A DNA stretch of 64,000 bases from Bacillus bingmayongensis (GCF_000299035.1 NZ_AKCS01000005.1:372001-436000), one strand, 5' to 3'; counted from the stretch's first letter, positions 24,370 through 33,690 are shown. Notes: a model not told the origin generated them from the sequence alone. Made by a program: numbers and translations.

Positions 24370-26161
24370 ACAACTCCAATTCACGCCGTTTTTGTCTTAT
24401 ATAAGCTAGAGAATGTTCGAATGCGGAGACACAATTCGCAAGTGGAGATTGCAATAATGCTACTAGCGATAACCCTTTCTTTTCATCTTCACGAAGAAGT
24501 GGACCAATTGTCATTTCTGTACCACGTAATTTTGTTAAAATACGTTGTTTTACTTGTAAATCAAAACCTTCTTCTCGGCTAATCATATAAGATTGATTAT
24601 CTTTTTGGGGAATGTTTTGCAAATAAGTTGCAATCGCAGCAGCACATCGAAAAGAAACACCTTTCGATGCGTCATGTGATGAGATTAAGCCATGTAATTT
24701 ATCTAATAGTTCTAACTCTTCTTCAGAAAACACATCAATCATCTCTTTATTTCGTAACCAATTCATACGAAATTCTCCTGTTGTTACTTGTAGGGGCGGG
24801 ATTTGTGTCCCTTTATTTTGCTGCATATTGATTTCACAAAATGGAATTTTTTGAAGTGTAATAAGATTTGCTCGATCCAATAAGCGATCCGATAACTCTT
24901 TCGTTGTTTCATCAAAATTTACAGTACCGATAAAAATAATATTTTCACCAATTTCAATTTTGGATGGAACTATATTTTCTATCTCATTCCCTTCCTCATA
25001 TAAAGAAAGAATACGATTTTTCTTTTCTAATTGAAGAATAGATAAAAATGGTGTAAACCAATGTTCAATATGTGCCATATTCATTTCATCAAACACAATC
25101 ATATAAAGTTGATTCGGATTTTCATATGCTTTTAATAATGTTCGAATTAACTTCGTTTCACTTTCGATATATGTTCCATTTGGATGAAGATAGCCTAGTA
25201 TATCGTGTGGTTCTTGATAAGATGGAGAAATTGGAATCCATAACAATTCTTCCCCGTACGTTAATCCTAATGCTTCTGCATATAGCTGCACCAAACGTGA
25301 TTTTCCGATTCCTGGGATACCAGCAAGAATTGTTAACAGATTTGTTTTTACGCTAATATGAAAATTAAAAATATCCGTCACATCTAAATACAAGCCTTTA
25401 TTATTGATTAAGTCCTGTACATACTGTATAAATGTAGATTCACGCTCATTCCATTCTGGTTCTTCTTTTTGCACTTTCACGTCTACTACTTCCACCCGTT
25501 TTCCCTCTTCTGTAATTTTCTTTAGAAGCTGATCATACATACTTTCTTGTACAAAATACAAATGATCATCCGCTACTTCTATATACTTGGTCCAATCATC
25601 AATCTCGATATATTTACATTCCTTTTTCTGTTCGCAATATGCTATTGAACTAATAGATGATTTCAGTGATAAATCCCCATATAACCTACCTTCAAACCAT
25701 AACAACTGCGGTACTTCGAAATCGTGTGGAAATTTAGGAATAAGAAAAGACAAGTATCCATTTCCTAGCTTTCGCTCTAAAGATTCTCTCTTTTTATATC
25801 CTACTAATCTTGGCGAAGGGATGATCTTATATGCATCCGCAATTTCCCGTTGCTCTGTACATATTAATTCAACGTACAAATTCCCTCTCTCATAATAAAG
25901 GCGAAACAATACCAATTGTTTTCCTAACTTTTTTTTCTTCAAATCCGAAAATATTCTCTCATTTCTTTTATTGGTATATAAGCCTTCAAACAAATATACT
26001 TCACCTTCAAATTGCGATTTCAAAATTGTAGGGATTTGTGAAAGACATTGCACAGAAAAAGTATCCTTTTTCTCCTCCTCACCTTCAACAAACTTTCCAA
26101 GAAATCTCATGTGATACATACGTTTTATAAAACTTGGGTGGAGAGCTTTATGTAGTTTCAA
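24353..26161 (-). CDS. McrB-type AAA+ NTPase of a restriction module
   Basis: The 602-residue protein has an uncharacterised N-terminal region (about 1-240, two beta-rich halves) and a C-terminal AAA+ motor. Walker A is GIPGIGKS (281-288), Walker B is MIVFDEMN (354-361), the McrB-like signature reads GTVNFDETT (412-420) in place of MNTAD, and an arginine finger region LSDRLLDRA follows. McrB-type motors use GTP to translocate DNA and trigger the McrC nuclease. The N-terminal region should recognise the target, and I match it to no known reader domain. It is the promoter-proximal gene of a two-gene operon. Confidence 0.85.
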   Translation of the reverse strand: MKLHKALHPSFIKRMYHMRFLGKFVEGEEEKKDTFSVQCLSQIPTILKSQFEGEVYLFEGLYTNKRNERIFSDLKKKKLGKQLVLFRLYYERGNLYVELICTEQREIADAYKIIPSPRLVGYKKRESLERKLGNGYLSFLIPKFPHDFEVPQLLWFEGRLYGDLSLKSSISSIAYCEQKKECKYIEIDDWTKYIEVADDHLYFVQESMYDQLLKKITEEGKRVEVVDVKVQKEEPEWNERESTFIQYVQDLINNKGLYLDVTDIFNFHISVKTNLLTILAGIPGIGKSRLVQLYAEALGLTYGEELLWIPISPSYQEPHDILGYLHPNGTYIESETKLIRTLLKAYENPNQLYMIVFDEMNMAHIEHWFTPFLSILQLEKKNRILSLYEEGNEIENIVPSKIEIGENIIFIGTVNFDETTKELSDRLLDRANLITLQKIPFCEINMQQNKGTQIPPLQVTTGEFRMNWLRNKEMIDVFSEEELELLDKLHGLISSHDASKGVSFRCAAAIATYLQNIPQKDNQSYMISREEGFDLQVKQRILTKLRGTEMTIGPLLREDEKKGLSLVALLQSPLANCVSAFEHSLAYIRQKRRELELYGYAK

Positions 26162-26224
26162 TGCTACTCACCTTCTTTTTTCATGCTGTTCTTATTGTAT
26201 GAACTGCAAAAGAAAACTAGAAAC

Positions 26225-26252
26225 AAAAAAACCTGACATACTCCGTCAGGTT
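26225..26252 (-). terminator. Terminator of the 86-residue protein gene
   Basis: AACCTGAC and its complement form an eight-pair stem with a seven-base loop, followed by seven T residues on the minus strand. It also insulates the restriction operon from upstream transcription. Confidence 0.85.
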
Positions 26253-26271
26253 ACAAAAAGTAAAACTTATA

Positions 26272-26532
26272 TTAGTGAGAAGGGAAAGCTTTTTTCTCCT
26301 GCATAATAGCATTGTGAGCAATTTTCATTTTAGCAAGTACGTATCGAAGTTTATCCTCAGCATTTTCATCTTTATTATGTTTCAGGCTTGCTAAAGTCTC
26401 CACAGAACCAGCCAAATTTTCAATTGCCCCACGTAGTTCGGGATGATGATTAAAAAATGACTCTTGCACTAATACTTTTCTCAAATCACTTGCCAATTCC
26501 ATAATTCTTAACAGTTGTTCTTTCTCTTCCAT
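26272..26532 (-). CDS. Conserved-looking hypothetical protein, all-helical
   Basis: The 86-residue protein is predicted helical throughout, with heptad-like leucines in LLRIMELASDLRKVL and ENLAGSVETLASL. It has no cysteine, signal peptide or membrane segment. I use the ATG at 26532, six bases after AGGAGGG; an ATG two codons earlier sits on the ribosome site. It has its own terminator, so it is probably not part of the downstream restriction operon. No family is recognised. Confidence 0.75.
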   Translation of the reverse strand: MEEKEQLLRIMELASDLRKVLVQESFFNHHPELRGAIENLAGSVETLASLKHNKDENAEDKLRYVLAKMKIAHNAIMQEKKAFPSH

Positions 26533-26601
26533 TCTCATCCCTCCTAAACATCTTATATATTAGATATTCTGTGAATAAAATAAAATTCCTTGTATCCAAA
26601 G

Positions 26602-26628
26602 AAAAAAGTCCTACAGGAGGACTTTTTT
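26602..26628 (-). terminator. Terminator of the amino acid permease gene
   Basis: AAGTCCT and AGGACTT form a short stem around a five-base loop with a following run of T on the minus strand. The T-run side overlaps the last codon of the permease gene. Confidence 0.7.
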
Positions 26629-28093
26629 ACATTTTTATATTACCTGTTACAAGCATATAAAGCGATACTGCTGCCGCAATCACGATTACAACCATGACAT
26701 ATCTCTCCATGCCAGAAAAACAGCGATTTCCTTTTTCTTTTCGAGCAAACATATAAACAACAAGTCCAATACCATATACGATTGAGACAAGTAATAAGTT
26801 TTTTAAGCCTGCTGCATAAATCAACCATACGGAATATAACGAGGCAATTAAAGCGAGCATTCCATTTTTTAGTCTCGCGTGTTTTAGTTCCTTCGTTACG
26901 ACTAATTTCAACTGATAAAGCGCTGATAATAAGTACGGAAGTAAAATAGATGTAGACGCAATAAAATACATCATTTGATACGTTGATTCCGAAAACAGAA
27001 CGATAATAAACAAGGTTTGTGCAACACCATTTGAAATCCATAATGCAGCATGCGGTGTCTGTTTTTTATTTGTCTTCGTAAAGGCTTTCGGAAATACGCC
27101 ATCTTTCCCTGCCACATGTGATATTTCAGATACAAGTAAGAACCAACCAATTAATGTCCCGATAAGTGAAGCAATTAATCCTATGTTAATTGCAAAAGCT
27201 CCCCATGATCCAACAACATGTTCTAATACATGTCCCATAGACGGAGTTTCTAAAACTGAAAGTTCCTGTCTTGTCATAGCCCCCATTGAAAGAACTGAGA
27301 TTAAAATATAAATGGACATCACTAAAATTAGCCCAAATACTGTTGCTTTTCCAACATCACGACTTCTTTTAGCTCTTCCAGATAACACGACCGCTCCCTC
27401 TACACCTATAAATACCCAAAGTGTAACAAGCATCGTATTTTTCACTTGACTAAGTACAGAAGAAATAGAAACTGTTCCCTCTCCCCAAAAATCATGTGTA
27501 AATGTATCCCAGCGAAACGCTGTAACCATAACTACAATAAACAATAAAATCGGAACTAACTTTCCAATTGTTGCAATAAAGTTCATGATTGATGCCTCAC
27601 GAATTCCAATTAAAATTAGAAAGTGAAGCGTCCATAATAAAAGAGATGCACCTACGATGGAAGCGACGTTGTTTCCTCCTTTGAAAATAGGGAAGAAATA
27701 TCCAAGCGTACTAAATAATAGCATAATCGTTGCTACGTTTCCTAAAATACCTGCAAGCCAATATCCCCAGGCGCTGTTAAAACCAACATATTCACCAAAT
27801 CCTGCACGTGCATAACTATAAATACCACCTTCAAGCTCAGGCTTTTGTCGTGCTAATGTTTGATATACAAGCGCAAGAGGGATCATTCCCAGTGCCGTAA
27901 TACACCACCCAATTATTGTTGCACCACTATTTGCGCCTACTGCTAAATCATGCGGTAAACTAAAAACACCACCGCCAACCATTGTTCCTACTACTAATGC
28001 GATTAATGGAAAAAATCCTAATTTCTTTTCTATCGGTACCACCCCATCTGTCATTCTAGGTGTTATGTTTATCCGTTCTACTATTAAAGTCAC
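26627..28093 (-). CDS. APC-family amino acid permease (basic amino acid/polyamine antiporter type)
   Basis: The 488-residue membrane protein has about twelve to thirteen hydrophobic segments and the APC substrate loop GTMVGGGVFSLPHDL in the first one, followed by ELEGGIYSYARAGFGEYVGF. These features place it with arginine/ornithine and lysine-type antiporters (APA subfamily). The precise substrate cannot be read. The start is doubtful: a GTG at 28093 has AAAAAG next to it, and the ATG at 28054, closer to the conserved KKLGFFPLIALVVG, has no good ribosome site. It stands alone. Confidence 0.87.
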   Translation of the reverse strand: MTLIVERINITPRMTDGVVPIEKKLGFFPLIALVVGTMVGGGVFSLPHDLAVGANSGATIIGWCITALGMIPLALVYQTLARQKPELEGGIYSYARAGFGEYVGFNSAWGYWLAGILGNVATIMLLFSTLGYFFPIFKGGNNVASIVGASLLLWTLHFLILIGIREASIMNFIATIGKLVPILLFIVVMVTAFRWDTFTHDFWGEGTVSISSVLSQVKNTMLVTLWVFIGVEGAVVLSGRAKRSRDVGKATVFGLILVMSIYILISVLSMGAMTRQELSVLETPSMGHVLEHVVGSWGAFAINIGLIASLIGTLIGWFLLVSEISHVAGKDGVFPKAFTKTNKKQTPHAALWISNGVAQTLFIIVLFSESTYQMMYFIASTSILLPYLLSALYQLKLVVTKELKHARLKNGMLALIASLYSVWLIYAAGLKNLLLVSIVYGIGLVVYMFARKEKGNRCFSGMERYVMVVIVIAAAVSLYMLVTGNIKM

Positions 28094-28203
28094 CTTTTTC
28101 TCTAATAGACGTTTCTATTATATTTTTGCAGGAAAACATTACTTATTCTAAAAGAAAATGAGCAAAAAGGGAATACTTTTTTGAAAAAATGTATAAGTAT
28201 GCA

Positions 28204-28235
28204 CAAAAAAAACCGTTCATTTTATTATGAACGGT
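28204..28235 (-). terminator. Terminator of the osmoprotectant ABC operon
   Basis: ACCGTTCAT and its complement form a nine-pair stem with a six-base loop, followed by eight T residues on the minus strand. Confidence 0.87.
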
Positions 28236-28273
28236 CAATTTCCAATCGTTAAATTGTATATTTTTTGTAAATA

Positions 28274-29785
28274 TTAATGAATCAATCCCTCTTTTTCTAA
28301 AAATTTTCTCGCTACTTTTTCTGCACTTTTACCATTTACATTTACTTCATAATTCATTTTTCTCATATCTTCATCTGATATTTTCCCAGCAAGTTTATTT
28401 AATGTTTTTTCAAGTTCAGGATATTTATCAAGCGTTTCTTTTCTTAATAAAGGAGCCCCTTGGTAAGGTGGGAATAACCCTTTATCATCTTCTAGTACCT
28501 TTAGTCTATATTGTTCAAGTTCACTGTCAGTAGAATAAGCATCAATAACACTAACCTCTCCCGATTCAATTGCACCATATCTCAACTTCGGCTCCATTGT
28601 TGTTACGTTTGCAATATGAAAATTATACAACTTTTGCATCCCTTTATAACCATCTTCTCGATCTGCAAACTCTAACGTAAATCCAGCCTTAACATTTGCT
28701 GCAACATTTCGCAAATCTGAGATTGTTTTCACATTATACTGCTCTGCAACATTCTTTGGCATTGCAAGTGCATATGTATTGTTATATTCCATTGGCTGTA
28801 GCATCACCATATCATATTTCTTTTCCATGCCTAGGCGCGCTTGTTCATATACTTCTTTACGATTTGTACTTTTTGGGTCTTCTTTTACAAAAGTAGATAA
28901 AGCAGTCCCTGAAAATTCAGGATACATATCAATTTCTCCTGATTTTAAAGCTTCAAAAACAAATGCTGTTTTCCCAAATCCCGGTTTCAGTTCTACATCT
29001 AAATCAGTATCTTGTTCAATCAGCTGTTTATACATTTGAATTAAAATCTCTGGTTCAGATCCAAGCTTTCCAGCAATTACGATATCTTTCTTTTGTGTAT
29101 TCCAAAGAAATGGTGCGGCTATAACAACCACTATGATACATATTGCTGGTATAATTCGCTTAGGAGAGCGTCTAGTGCCTTCAAACATCCGAAGTACTCC
29201 GTCAAAGAATAAAGCTAACAATGCGGCTGGTACGGCTCCTAATACGATAAGAGCATGGTCATTCCGATCTATACCGAGTAAAATAAGTTTTCCAAGCCCT
29301 CCAGCTCCTATTAAAGCAGCTAACGTAGCTGTTCCGACAATCAATACCATTGCCGTCCGAATTCCAGCCATTATAATTGGCAATGCAAGCGGAAGCTCCA
29401 CTCTCCATAATCTTCTAAAGCTATTCATTCCCATCGCTCTTGCTGCTTCAATAAGCGATGCATCTAACTTACGGATTCCCGTATATGTATTTCGTAAAAT
29501 TGGTAACAGCGCATATACAACTAGCGCGATAATTGCTGGCACTTTCCCAATGCCGACAAGTGGAATTAAAAGACCTAGTAAAGCTAATGAAGGAATTGTT
29601 TGCATAACAGCAGATGTGCCTATAACAAACTCAGCTATACGCTCTCTTCTCGTTAACAAAATACCGAGTGGAACTGCAATCATCACCGCAAAGAATAAAG
29701 AAATAAGTGAAATTTGTAAGTGCTCAATCAGCGCACTAAGTAATTCTAGTTTTCGTTCTTGAAACGTTTGTAATAATGCAGACAC
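28274..29785 (-). CDS. Osmoprotectant-type ABC transporter, fused permease and substrate-binding protein
   Basis: Two units are joined in one 503-residue chain. Residues about 1-225 are a permease with six membrane segments and the EAA-type loop EAARAMGMNSFRRLWRVELP. Residues about 230-503 are a periplasmic-type binding domain (DIVIAGKLGSEPEILIQMYK, then DMYPEFSGTALS) of the glycine betaine/choline/carnitine family. The fusion tethers the binding domain to the membrane. Start is GTG at 29785, seven bases after GGGGG and three bases after the ATPase gene. With that gene it forms a complete importer for compatible solutes. Confidence 0.92.
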   Translation of the reverse strand: MSALLQTFQERKLELLSALIEHLQISLISLFFAVMIAVPLGILLTRRERIAEFVIGTSAVMQTIPSLALLGLLIPLVGIGKVPAIIALVVYALLPILRNTYTGIRKLDASLIEAARAMGMNSFRRLWRVELPLALPIIMAGIRTAMVLIVGTATLAALIGAGGLGKLILLGIDRNDHALIVLGAVPAALLALFFDGVLRMFEGTRRSPKRIIPAICIIVVVIAAPFLWNTQKKDIVIAGKLGSEPEILIQMYKQLIEQDTDLDVELKPGFGKTAFVFEALKSGEIDMYPEFSGTALSTFVKEDPKSTNRKEVYEQARLGMEKKYDMVMLQPMEYNNTYALAMPKNVAEQYNVKTISDLRNVAANVKAGFTLEFADREDGYKGMQKLYNFHIANVTTMEPKLRYGAIESGEVSVIDAYSTDSELEQYRLKVLEDDKGLFPPYQGAPLLRKETLDKYPELEKTLNKLAGKISDEDMRKMNYEVNVNGKSAEKVARKFLEKEGLIH

Positions 29786-29788
29786 GAT

Positions 29789-30742
29789 TTACCCCCTCTC
29801 CTTCATTTGTTCAGCCAAATATGCCACAATATGACGGCTCGTTAATGTCCCCGCGTATTGCCCATCCCTTTCAATTGGGACAGCCTCTTCTGCTTCCAAA
29901 CGAATCAACGCCTCTTGTAGTGAAGCGTATATAGAGAGAGGTGAAACATCATTGTCTACTTGTCTACCACTCACAAGTGGCAACACATCTTCAATTGTCT
30001 TCCCTTCATACCAAGGGCGAACACGATTTCCAATAAATTCTTCTACAAAATCATTTACTGGGTTATGTATGATTCCTTCCGGTGTATCTAATTGAACAAT
30101 TTTTCCTTTTCTCATCACACAAATACGATCACCAAGTGTTAATGCTTCTTGCATATCATGTGTCACGAACACAATCGTTTTTTGAATTTTCTTCTGTAAT
30201 TTTACAATATCCTTTTGCAACTGTTCTCGGCTCAATGGATCTAGCGCACTAAATGGTTCATCCATAAGAACAATTTTTGGATTGGCAGCCAGTGCTCTTA
30301 CCACTCCCACACGTTGCTTCTGTCCACCAGATAATTCATCTGGCATACGATTCCTATACACATCTGGATCTAATCCAACCATATCAAGCAACTCATCCAC
30401 ACGCTCTCGAACTTTTTCTTTATCCCATTTTCTCATTTCAGGTACAATCGCAATATTTTCGGCGATTGTCATATGAGGAAACAATGCAATTTGTTGCAGT
30501 ACGTACCCAATATCCCAACGCAGTTCATGAATATTGTAATCTTGAACGTCTTTTCCATCGATAGAGATTGAGCCTTCTGTCGTTTCAATTAAACGATTAA
30601 TCATTTTCATCGTTGTCGTTTTCCCGCATCCACTCGGACCAATGAGGACAAAAAATTCTCCTTTTTTAATTTCTAACTGTAATGAATCTACTGCTTTTGT
30701 ACCGTCTTCATATGCTTTTGACACATGATTAAATCGAATCAC
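29789..30742 (-). CDS. Osmoprotectant-type ABC transporter ATP-binding protein, GTG start
   Basis: The 317-residue ATPase carries Walker A GPSGCGKT, signature LSGGQKQRVGVVRA, Walker B IVLMDEPFSALD and the switch histidine in VFVTHDMQEAL. A C-terminal CBS-like region follows (about 245-315), as in OpuA and OpuC ATPases that sense ionic strength. It energises uptake by the fused permease encoded just downstream. I start at the GTG 30742, eight bases after GGGAG; the longer open frame upstream overlaps the ydcF-like gene and is not supported. Confidence 0.92.
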   Translation of the reverse strand: MIRFNHVSKAYEDGTKAVDSLQLEIKKGEFFVLIGPSGCGKTTTMKMINRLIETTEGSISIDGKDVQDYNIHELRWDIGYVLQQIALFPHMTIAENIAIVPEMRKWDKEKVRERVDELLDMVGLDPDVYRNRMPDELSGGQKQRVGVVRALAANPKIVLMDEPFSALDPLSREQLQKDIVKLQKKIQKTIVFVTHDMQEALTLGDRICVMRKGKIVQLDTPEGIIHNPVNDFVEEFIGNRVRPWYEGKTIEDVLPLVSGRQVDNDVSPLSIYASLQEALIRLEAEEAVPIERDGQYAGTLTSRHIVAYLAEQMKERG

Positions 30743-30823
30743 AAATAAAACTCCCTTATTGTTGTTTCTTTCATTTTGATAGAAACTTGTCTTCTTTTCA
30801 AATGATACGCTTTTTATGCATGA

Positions 30824-30848
30824 AAAAAGAGCCCTTACTTGAGCTCTA
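30824..30848 (-). terminator. Terminator of the YdcF-like gene
   Basis: AGAGC and GCTCT flank a ten-base loop and run into TTTTTT on the minus strand. The stem includes part of the stop codon region. Confidence 0.68.
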
Positions 30849-31403
30849 ACGATCGAATAATAATGTTTTAATAATTGCTGCATATTCACGTATATATGCT
30901 TTCTTCTTTGAGCGCCTTGGCGTTGGTGCAGCAAGGGCCTCCATTTGCATTCCTAAACGCTTAGCAATAATTTTTGTTCGATATAGATGATATGTATTAC
31001 TCACAACTACCGCGTGCGTTACATGATATAAATCAATGCTAAACTTTAGGTTTTCATATGTGCTTGTCGAACGATCCTCAACGAAGATACGTTTCTCTTC
31101 AATTCCGTGTTTTATTAAATAATTTCGCATGCTGTGGGCTTCAGGAATATCCTCATCTTCACCTTGTCCTCCAGATACAATTACTTTTGTTTCTGGATGA
31201 GAATTTAGATACGCTAAAGCTATATCTAACCGATTTTGTAGAGATAAAGAAGGTTTATCCCCAAATAATTTTGCACCTAAAATTAATACATATGGAGCGT
31301 TATCACTTACTTTTTCATAAGCAATTTTTTTCATTCGATATGTCATATACATTATGCATAATGGTGGAAATAATACGATAACAAGTAGTATCCATTTGTT
31401 CAT
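30846..31403 (-). CDS. YdcF-like DUF218 membrane-anchored protein
   Basis: The 185-residue protein has one N-terminal membrane segment and a DUF218 domain: YVLILGAKLFGDKPS, then KVIVSGGQGEDEDIPEA, VEDRSTSTYENLKFS and VVSNTYHLYRTKIIA. The family includes SanA and YdcF, linked to envelope integrity and cell-wall precursor handling, and is thought to bind nucleotide-like ligands. I start at the ATG 31403, about ten bases after GGGAG. The C-terminus lies next to the promoter region of the osmoprotectant operon, which runs in the same direction after a terminator. Confidence 0.87.
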   Translation of the reverse strand: MNKWILLVIVLFPPLCIMYMTYRMKKIAYEKVSDNAPYVLILGAKLFGDKPSLSLQNRLDIALAYLNSHPETKVIVSGGQGEDEDIPEAHSMRNYLIKHGIEEKRIFVEDRSTSTYENLKFSIDLYHVTHAVVVSNTYHLYRTKIIAKRLGMQMEALAAPTPRRSKKKAYIREYAAIIKTLLFDR

Positions 31404-31467
31404 ATATAAGCTTACACTCCCTTTCCTTATATTATATAGAAAAAGAAAGGGAGACAGAAGTATTTTT

Positions 31468-31581
31468 TTAGTGACTGCGTTGCCCTGCGTTTTGAGCATT
31501 ACGCCCTTTTTTAGAAGATGTATGGCACTGAGTTTGATTTCCTTTATGTTTCGCTGAACCTAACGCTTTCGTTTTTCCCAT
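31468..31581 (-). CDS. Small basic peptide, possibly spore-associated
   Basis: A 37-residue peptide is encoded: MGKTKALGSAKHKGNQ followed by a Lys/Ser/Gln/Asn-rich tail ending in NAQNAGQRSH. The codons are regular and GAGGATGTG precedes the ATG. Composition resembles the minor small acid-soluble spore proteins (SspK/N/P type), but I cannot match it to one. It is too short for standard gene finding. Confidence 0.55.
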   Translation of the reverse strand: MGKTKALGSAKHKGNQTQCHTSSKKGRNAQNAGQRSH

Positions 31582-31845
31582 TTTGTTTCACATCCTCTTT
31601 TTATATGGTTCCCTTATAGATTTTGTATTTTCTCTCTCGTCATACAATGGATTTATTGGAAGTTTCTCCTTATTTCAAGAGTATATTTTATTTTTGAGGT
31701 ATCAAGAAAAAGTTAATGATTATGGAGATCTGAATGTAAATTAATAATAAAAAGTTTACATTTGATATATTTATTATATATATAAATTAATATATACATT
31801 AATCGCATTAAGAATAGTGTAATATAGTTAATAGGAGATGATTTT

Positions 31846-32058
31846 ATGTTGAAAATAGAACAAAACAAAGTACGTTTAATTTCAGGAATTAGCTTATTAA
31901 TATTGGTTTTGACTAATTCTTTTATAAAAAGTGATTTTTGGGTCATTTGTATAGATGTCATTTTAGTTTTGGTTAACTTATTTTTATTTATTATCTCTAG
32001 AGATATAACAAAAACCAATTTATTTAGAAAAAAAGATAAGTTAGATGAAATAAAATAA
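31846..32058 (+). CDS. Small two-helix membrane protein
   Basis: The 70-residue protein has two hydrophobic segments (LISGISLLILVLTNSF and VICIDVILVLVNLFLFII) joined by a short KSDFW turn and ending in a charged Lys/Asp tail. AGGAGATGATTTT precedes the ATG. The surroundings are unusually AT-rich. No family is recognised and it may be lineage-specific. Confidence 0.65.
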   Translation: MLKIEQNKVRLISGISLLILVLTNSFIKSDFWVICIDVILVLVNLFLFIISRDITKTNLFRKKDKLDEIK

Positions 32059-32200
32059 TTTTGTGTTATTTTTTGATGAAAAGGGAAAATAAATTTTTAT
32101 TTCTTTTAACATACATGAGATTCTGCAACTTTGATTCTAACTCTATATTATAATTAAATATGTGATAAAACTTATATCTAAAAAGGGGGACGATTCCATT

Positions 32201-32623
32201 ATGTACAAACTCAAAACAACAGAAACCAACAATAGTGTAATCGAATTTATTGAAAATATTGACAGCCTAAAAAAACGAGAAGACGCATATCAGTTATTAG
32301 ATATCTTTACTGAAACAACAGGTTATCCAGCAAAAATGTGGGGCCCAAGCATAATTGGATTTGGTACATATCATTATAAATATGCATCTGGTCATGAAGG
32401 GGATGCTCCATTAGTAGGATTTTCCCCTCGCAAGGCCAAAATTAGTTTATACTTTGCAACTGGTGATCCTAAGCGAGAAGAAATATTAAAAGACTTTGGA
32501 AAACACACATCTGGAAAAGCGTGTATATATATTAACAAAGTAGCAGACATTGATATTAATGTTCTAAAAGCGCTAATCAAACAATCTATTCGTTTTTTGG
32601 AGGAAACGTATCCAAATCATTAA
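32201..32623 (+). CDS. DUF1801 domain protein
   Basis: The 140-residue protein matches the DUF1801 (YdhG-like) fold: a helical start (VIEFIENIDSLKKREDAYQL), then PAKMWGPSIIGFGTYHYKY and ISLYFATGDPKREEIL, with a conserved ACIYINKVADIDINVL. The family is cytoplasmic and of unknown function. I use the ATG at 32201 after AAAGGGGGA; the frame is open 13 codons further. A strong terminator follows. Confidence 0.87.
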   Translation: MYKLKTTETNNSVIEFIENIDSLKKREDAYQLLDIFTETTGYPAKMWGPSIIGFGTYHYKYASGHEGDAPLVGFSPRKAKISLYFATGDPKREEILKDFGKHTSGKACIYINKVADIDINVLKALIKQSIRFLEETYPNH

Positions 32624-32654
32624 TGTGTGTATAGCAATCGAATGAATTAAGCAA

Positions 32655-32690
32655 CAGGTATTTTGAATACCCGTCAAAATACCTGTTTTT
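32655..32690 (+). terminator. Terminator of the DUF1801 gene
   Basis: CAGGTATTTTG and its complement form an eleven-pair stem with a nine-base loop, followed by TTTTT. A weaker outer pairing of GCAATCGAA with TTCGATTGC extends it from 32633 to about 32704. Confidence 0.87.
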
Positions 32691-32733
32691 AGGGTTCGAT
32701 TGCAAATAGATAATAAAAAACAAAACCTTAAAA

Positions 32734-32763
32734 TATACCACTTAAATAGAAAGTGGTATATTC
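32734..32763 (-). terminator. Terminator of the glyoxalase-family gene
   Basis: TATACCACTT and its complement AAGTGGTATA form a ten-pair stem with a short loop on the minus strand, followed by TTTT. It overlaps the last codons of the gene. Confidence 0.72.
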
Positions 32764-33542
32764 AACTTATTGGGGATATCGGCTTGAAAATGCGGAGTAT
32801 GCTGTATAGAAAAAGAATATCCTTCTTGAACAAACGATATTTCATTATTATGAAAATGAAATAGTACATCGCTTTGTCTTAGATGCTTCTGAACCATTTG
32901 AATAAAATCAAGACTCGGCGTCCCAAATGAAATATGCATCTTCGGCGGCAAAGCTTTCATTGCAATCGGAATCCAAGGTCTCCCCTTCCAACTTGCAACA
33001 ATATGGGCCGTGCCACCAATCACAAAGTTAAAAATTTCACCATCTTCAAATGTTTTCATGCATAAAGTAGATTTTAACCATTCTCTAAATATAGGTACAC
33101 TTTCGACTGGGCAACCTATTTCTCTCATATATAAAATGTTTAAAGGTGTATACGGAACTAAAGTACCTTCATCAATATATTTATGTGCAATAATCTCTAG
33201 GAGGTTTCCATCCCCATCACGAAAATATAGATTTAATCGACCATCCTCTTCATCAATTTCATGACCATCTTCCCACCTTACAATAAGCAAACCAGATTCT
33301 TGGATCCATTTTGCTGCTTCATGAAATTTTGAAAATGATACTTGAAAAGCAAAATGGGCAGGCGAAATTGGCTCATATGCTTCTTCAAAAGATAATGTTA
33401 CATGTGGCGTTAATCGAAAGCTTATCTGTTTATCCGTTTTTAATAAAATTGGAATTCCGAGGCGTTCTCCATATACTTGTTCTACACCTTGAATAGATAC
33501 GGTCTGTAACTTCAGCTCTGAAAAATGTGTAATCATCCTCAT
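32742..33542 (-). CDS. VOC/glyoxalase-family protein
   Basis: The 266-residue protein is a vicinal-oxygen-chelate protein. The N-terminal module has VEQVYGERLGIPILLKTD, SPAHFAFQVSF and, near residue 110, LYFRDGDGNLLEIIAHK, the usual glyoxalase/dioxygenase wording. The C-terminal 125 residues form a second, more divergent module. Metal ligands may be present (the H of AHFAF and the E of LLEIIA). Substrate is unknown. ATG at 33542 or two codons later can both be served by GGTGGTG. Confidence 0.83.
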   Translation of the reverse strand: MRMITHFSELKLQTVSIQGVEQVYGERLGIPILLKTDKQISFRLTPHVTLSFEEAYEPISPAHFAFQVSFSKFHEAAKWIQESGLLIVRWEDGHEIDEEDGRLNLYFRDGDGNLLEIIAHKYIDEGTLVPYTPLNILYMREIGCPVESVPIFREWLKSTLCMKTFEDGEIFNFVIGGTAHIVASWKGRPWIPIAMKALPPKMHISFGTPSLDFIQMVQKHLRQSDVLFHFHNNEISFVQEGYSFSIQHTPHFQADIPNKLNIPLSI

Positions 33543-33690
33543 TCACCACCTTAATTTCAATACGTACAATCATTTTTATTAAAACCTCTCCCTAGTTCAC
33601 ATTACTATGCTGTAAACTCTAGTGATCGGAATCGTTTTCATATTAATGTTAGAGGCAATGGACAATAGACCATTAACCCCTAACAAGTTA

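Noticed and set aside
24353-26161. BREX, DISARM or type I restriction
   Set aside because: No methyltransferase, helicase, PglZ-like or specificity-subunit gene is nearby; only the McrB/McrC-like pair is present.
29133-29762. A 209-codon plus-strand frame opposite the osmoprotectant permease
   Set aside because: It mirrors the permease coding strand, is Ser/Pro/Ala-rich with no family resemblance and has no ribosome site. The minus-strand gene has complete transporter motifs.
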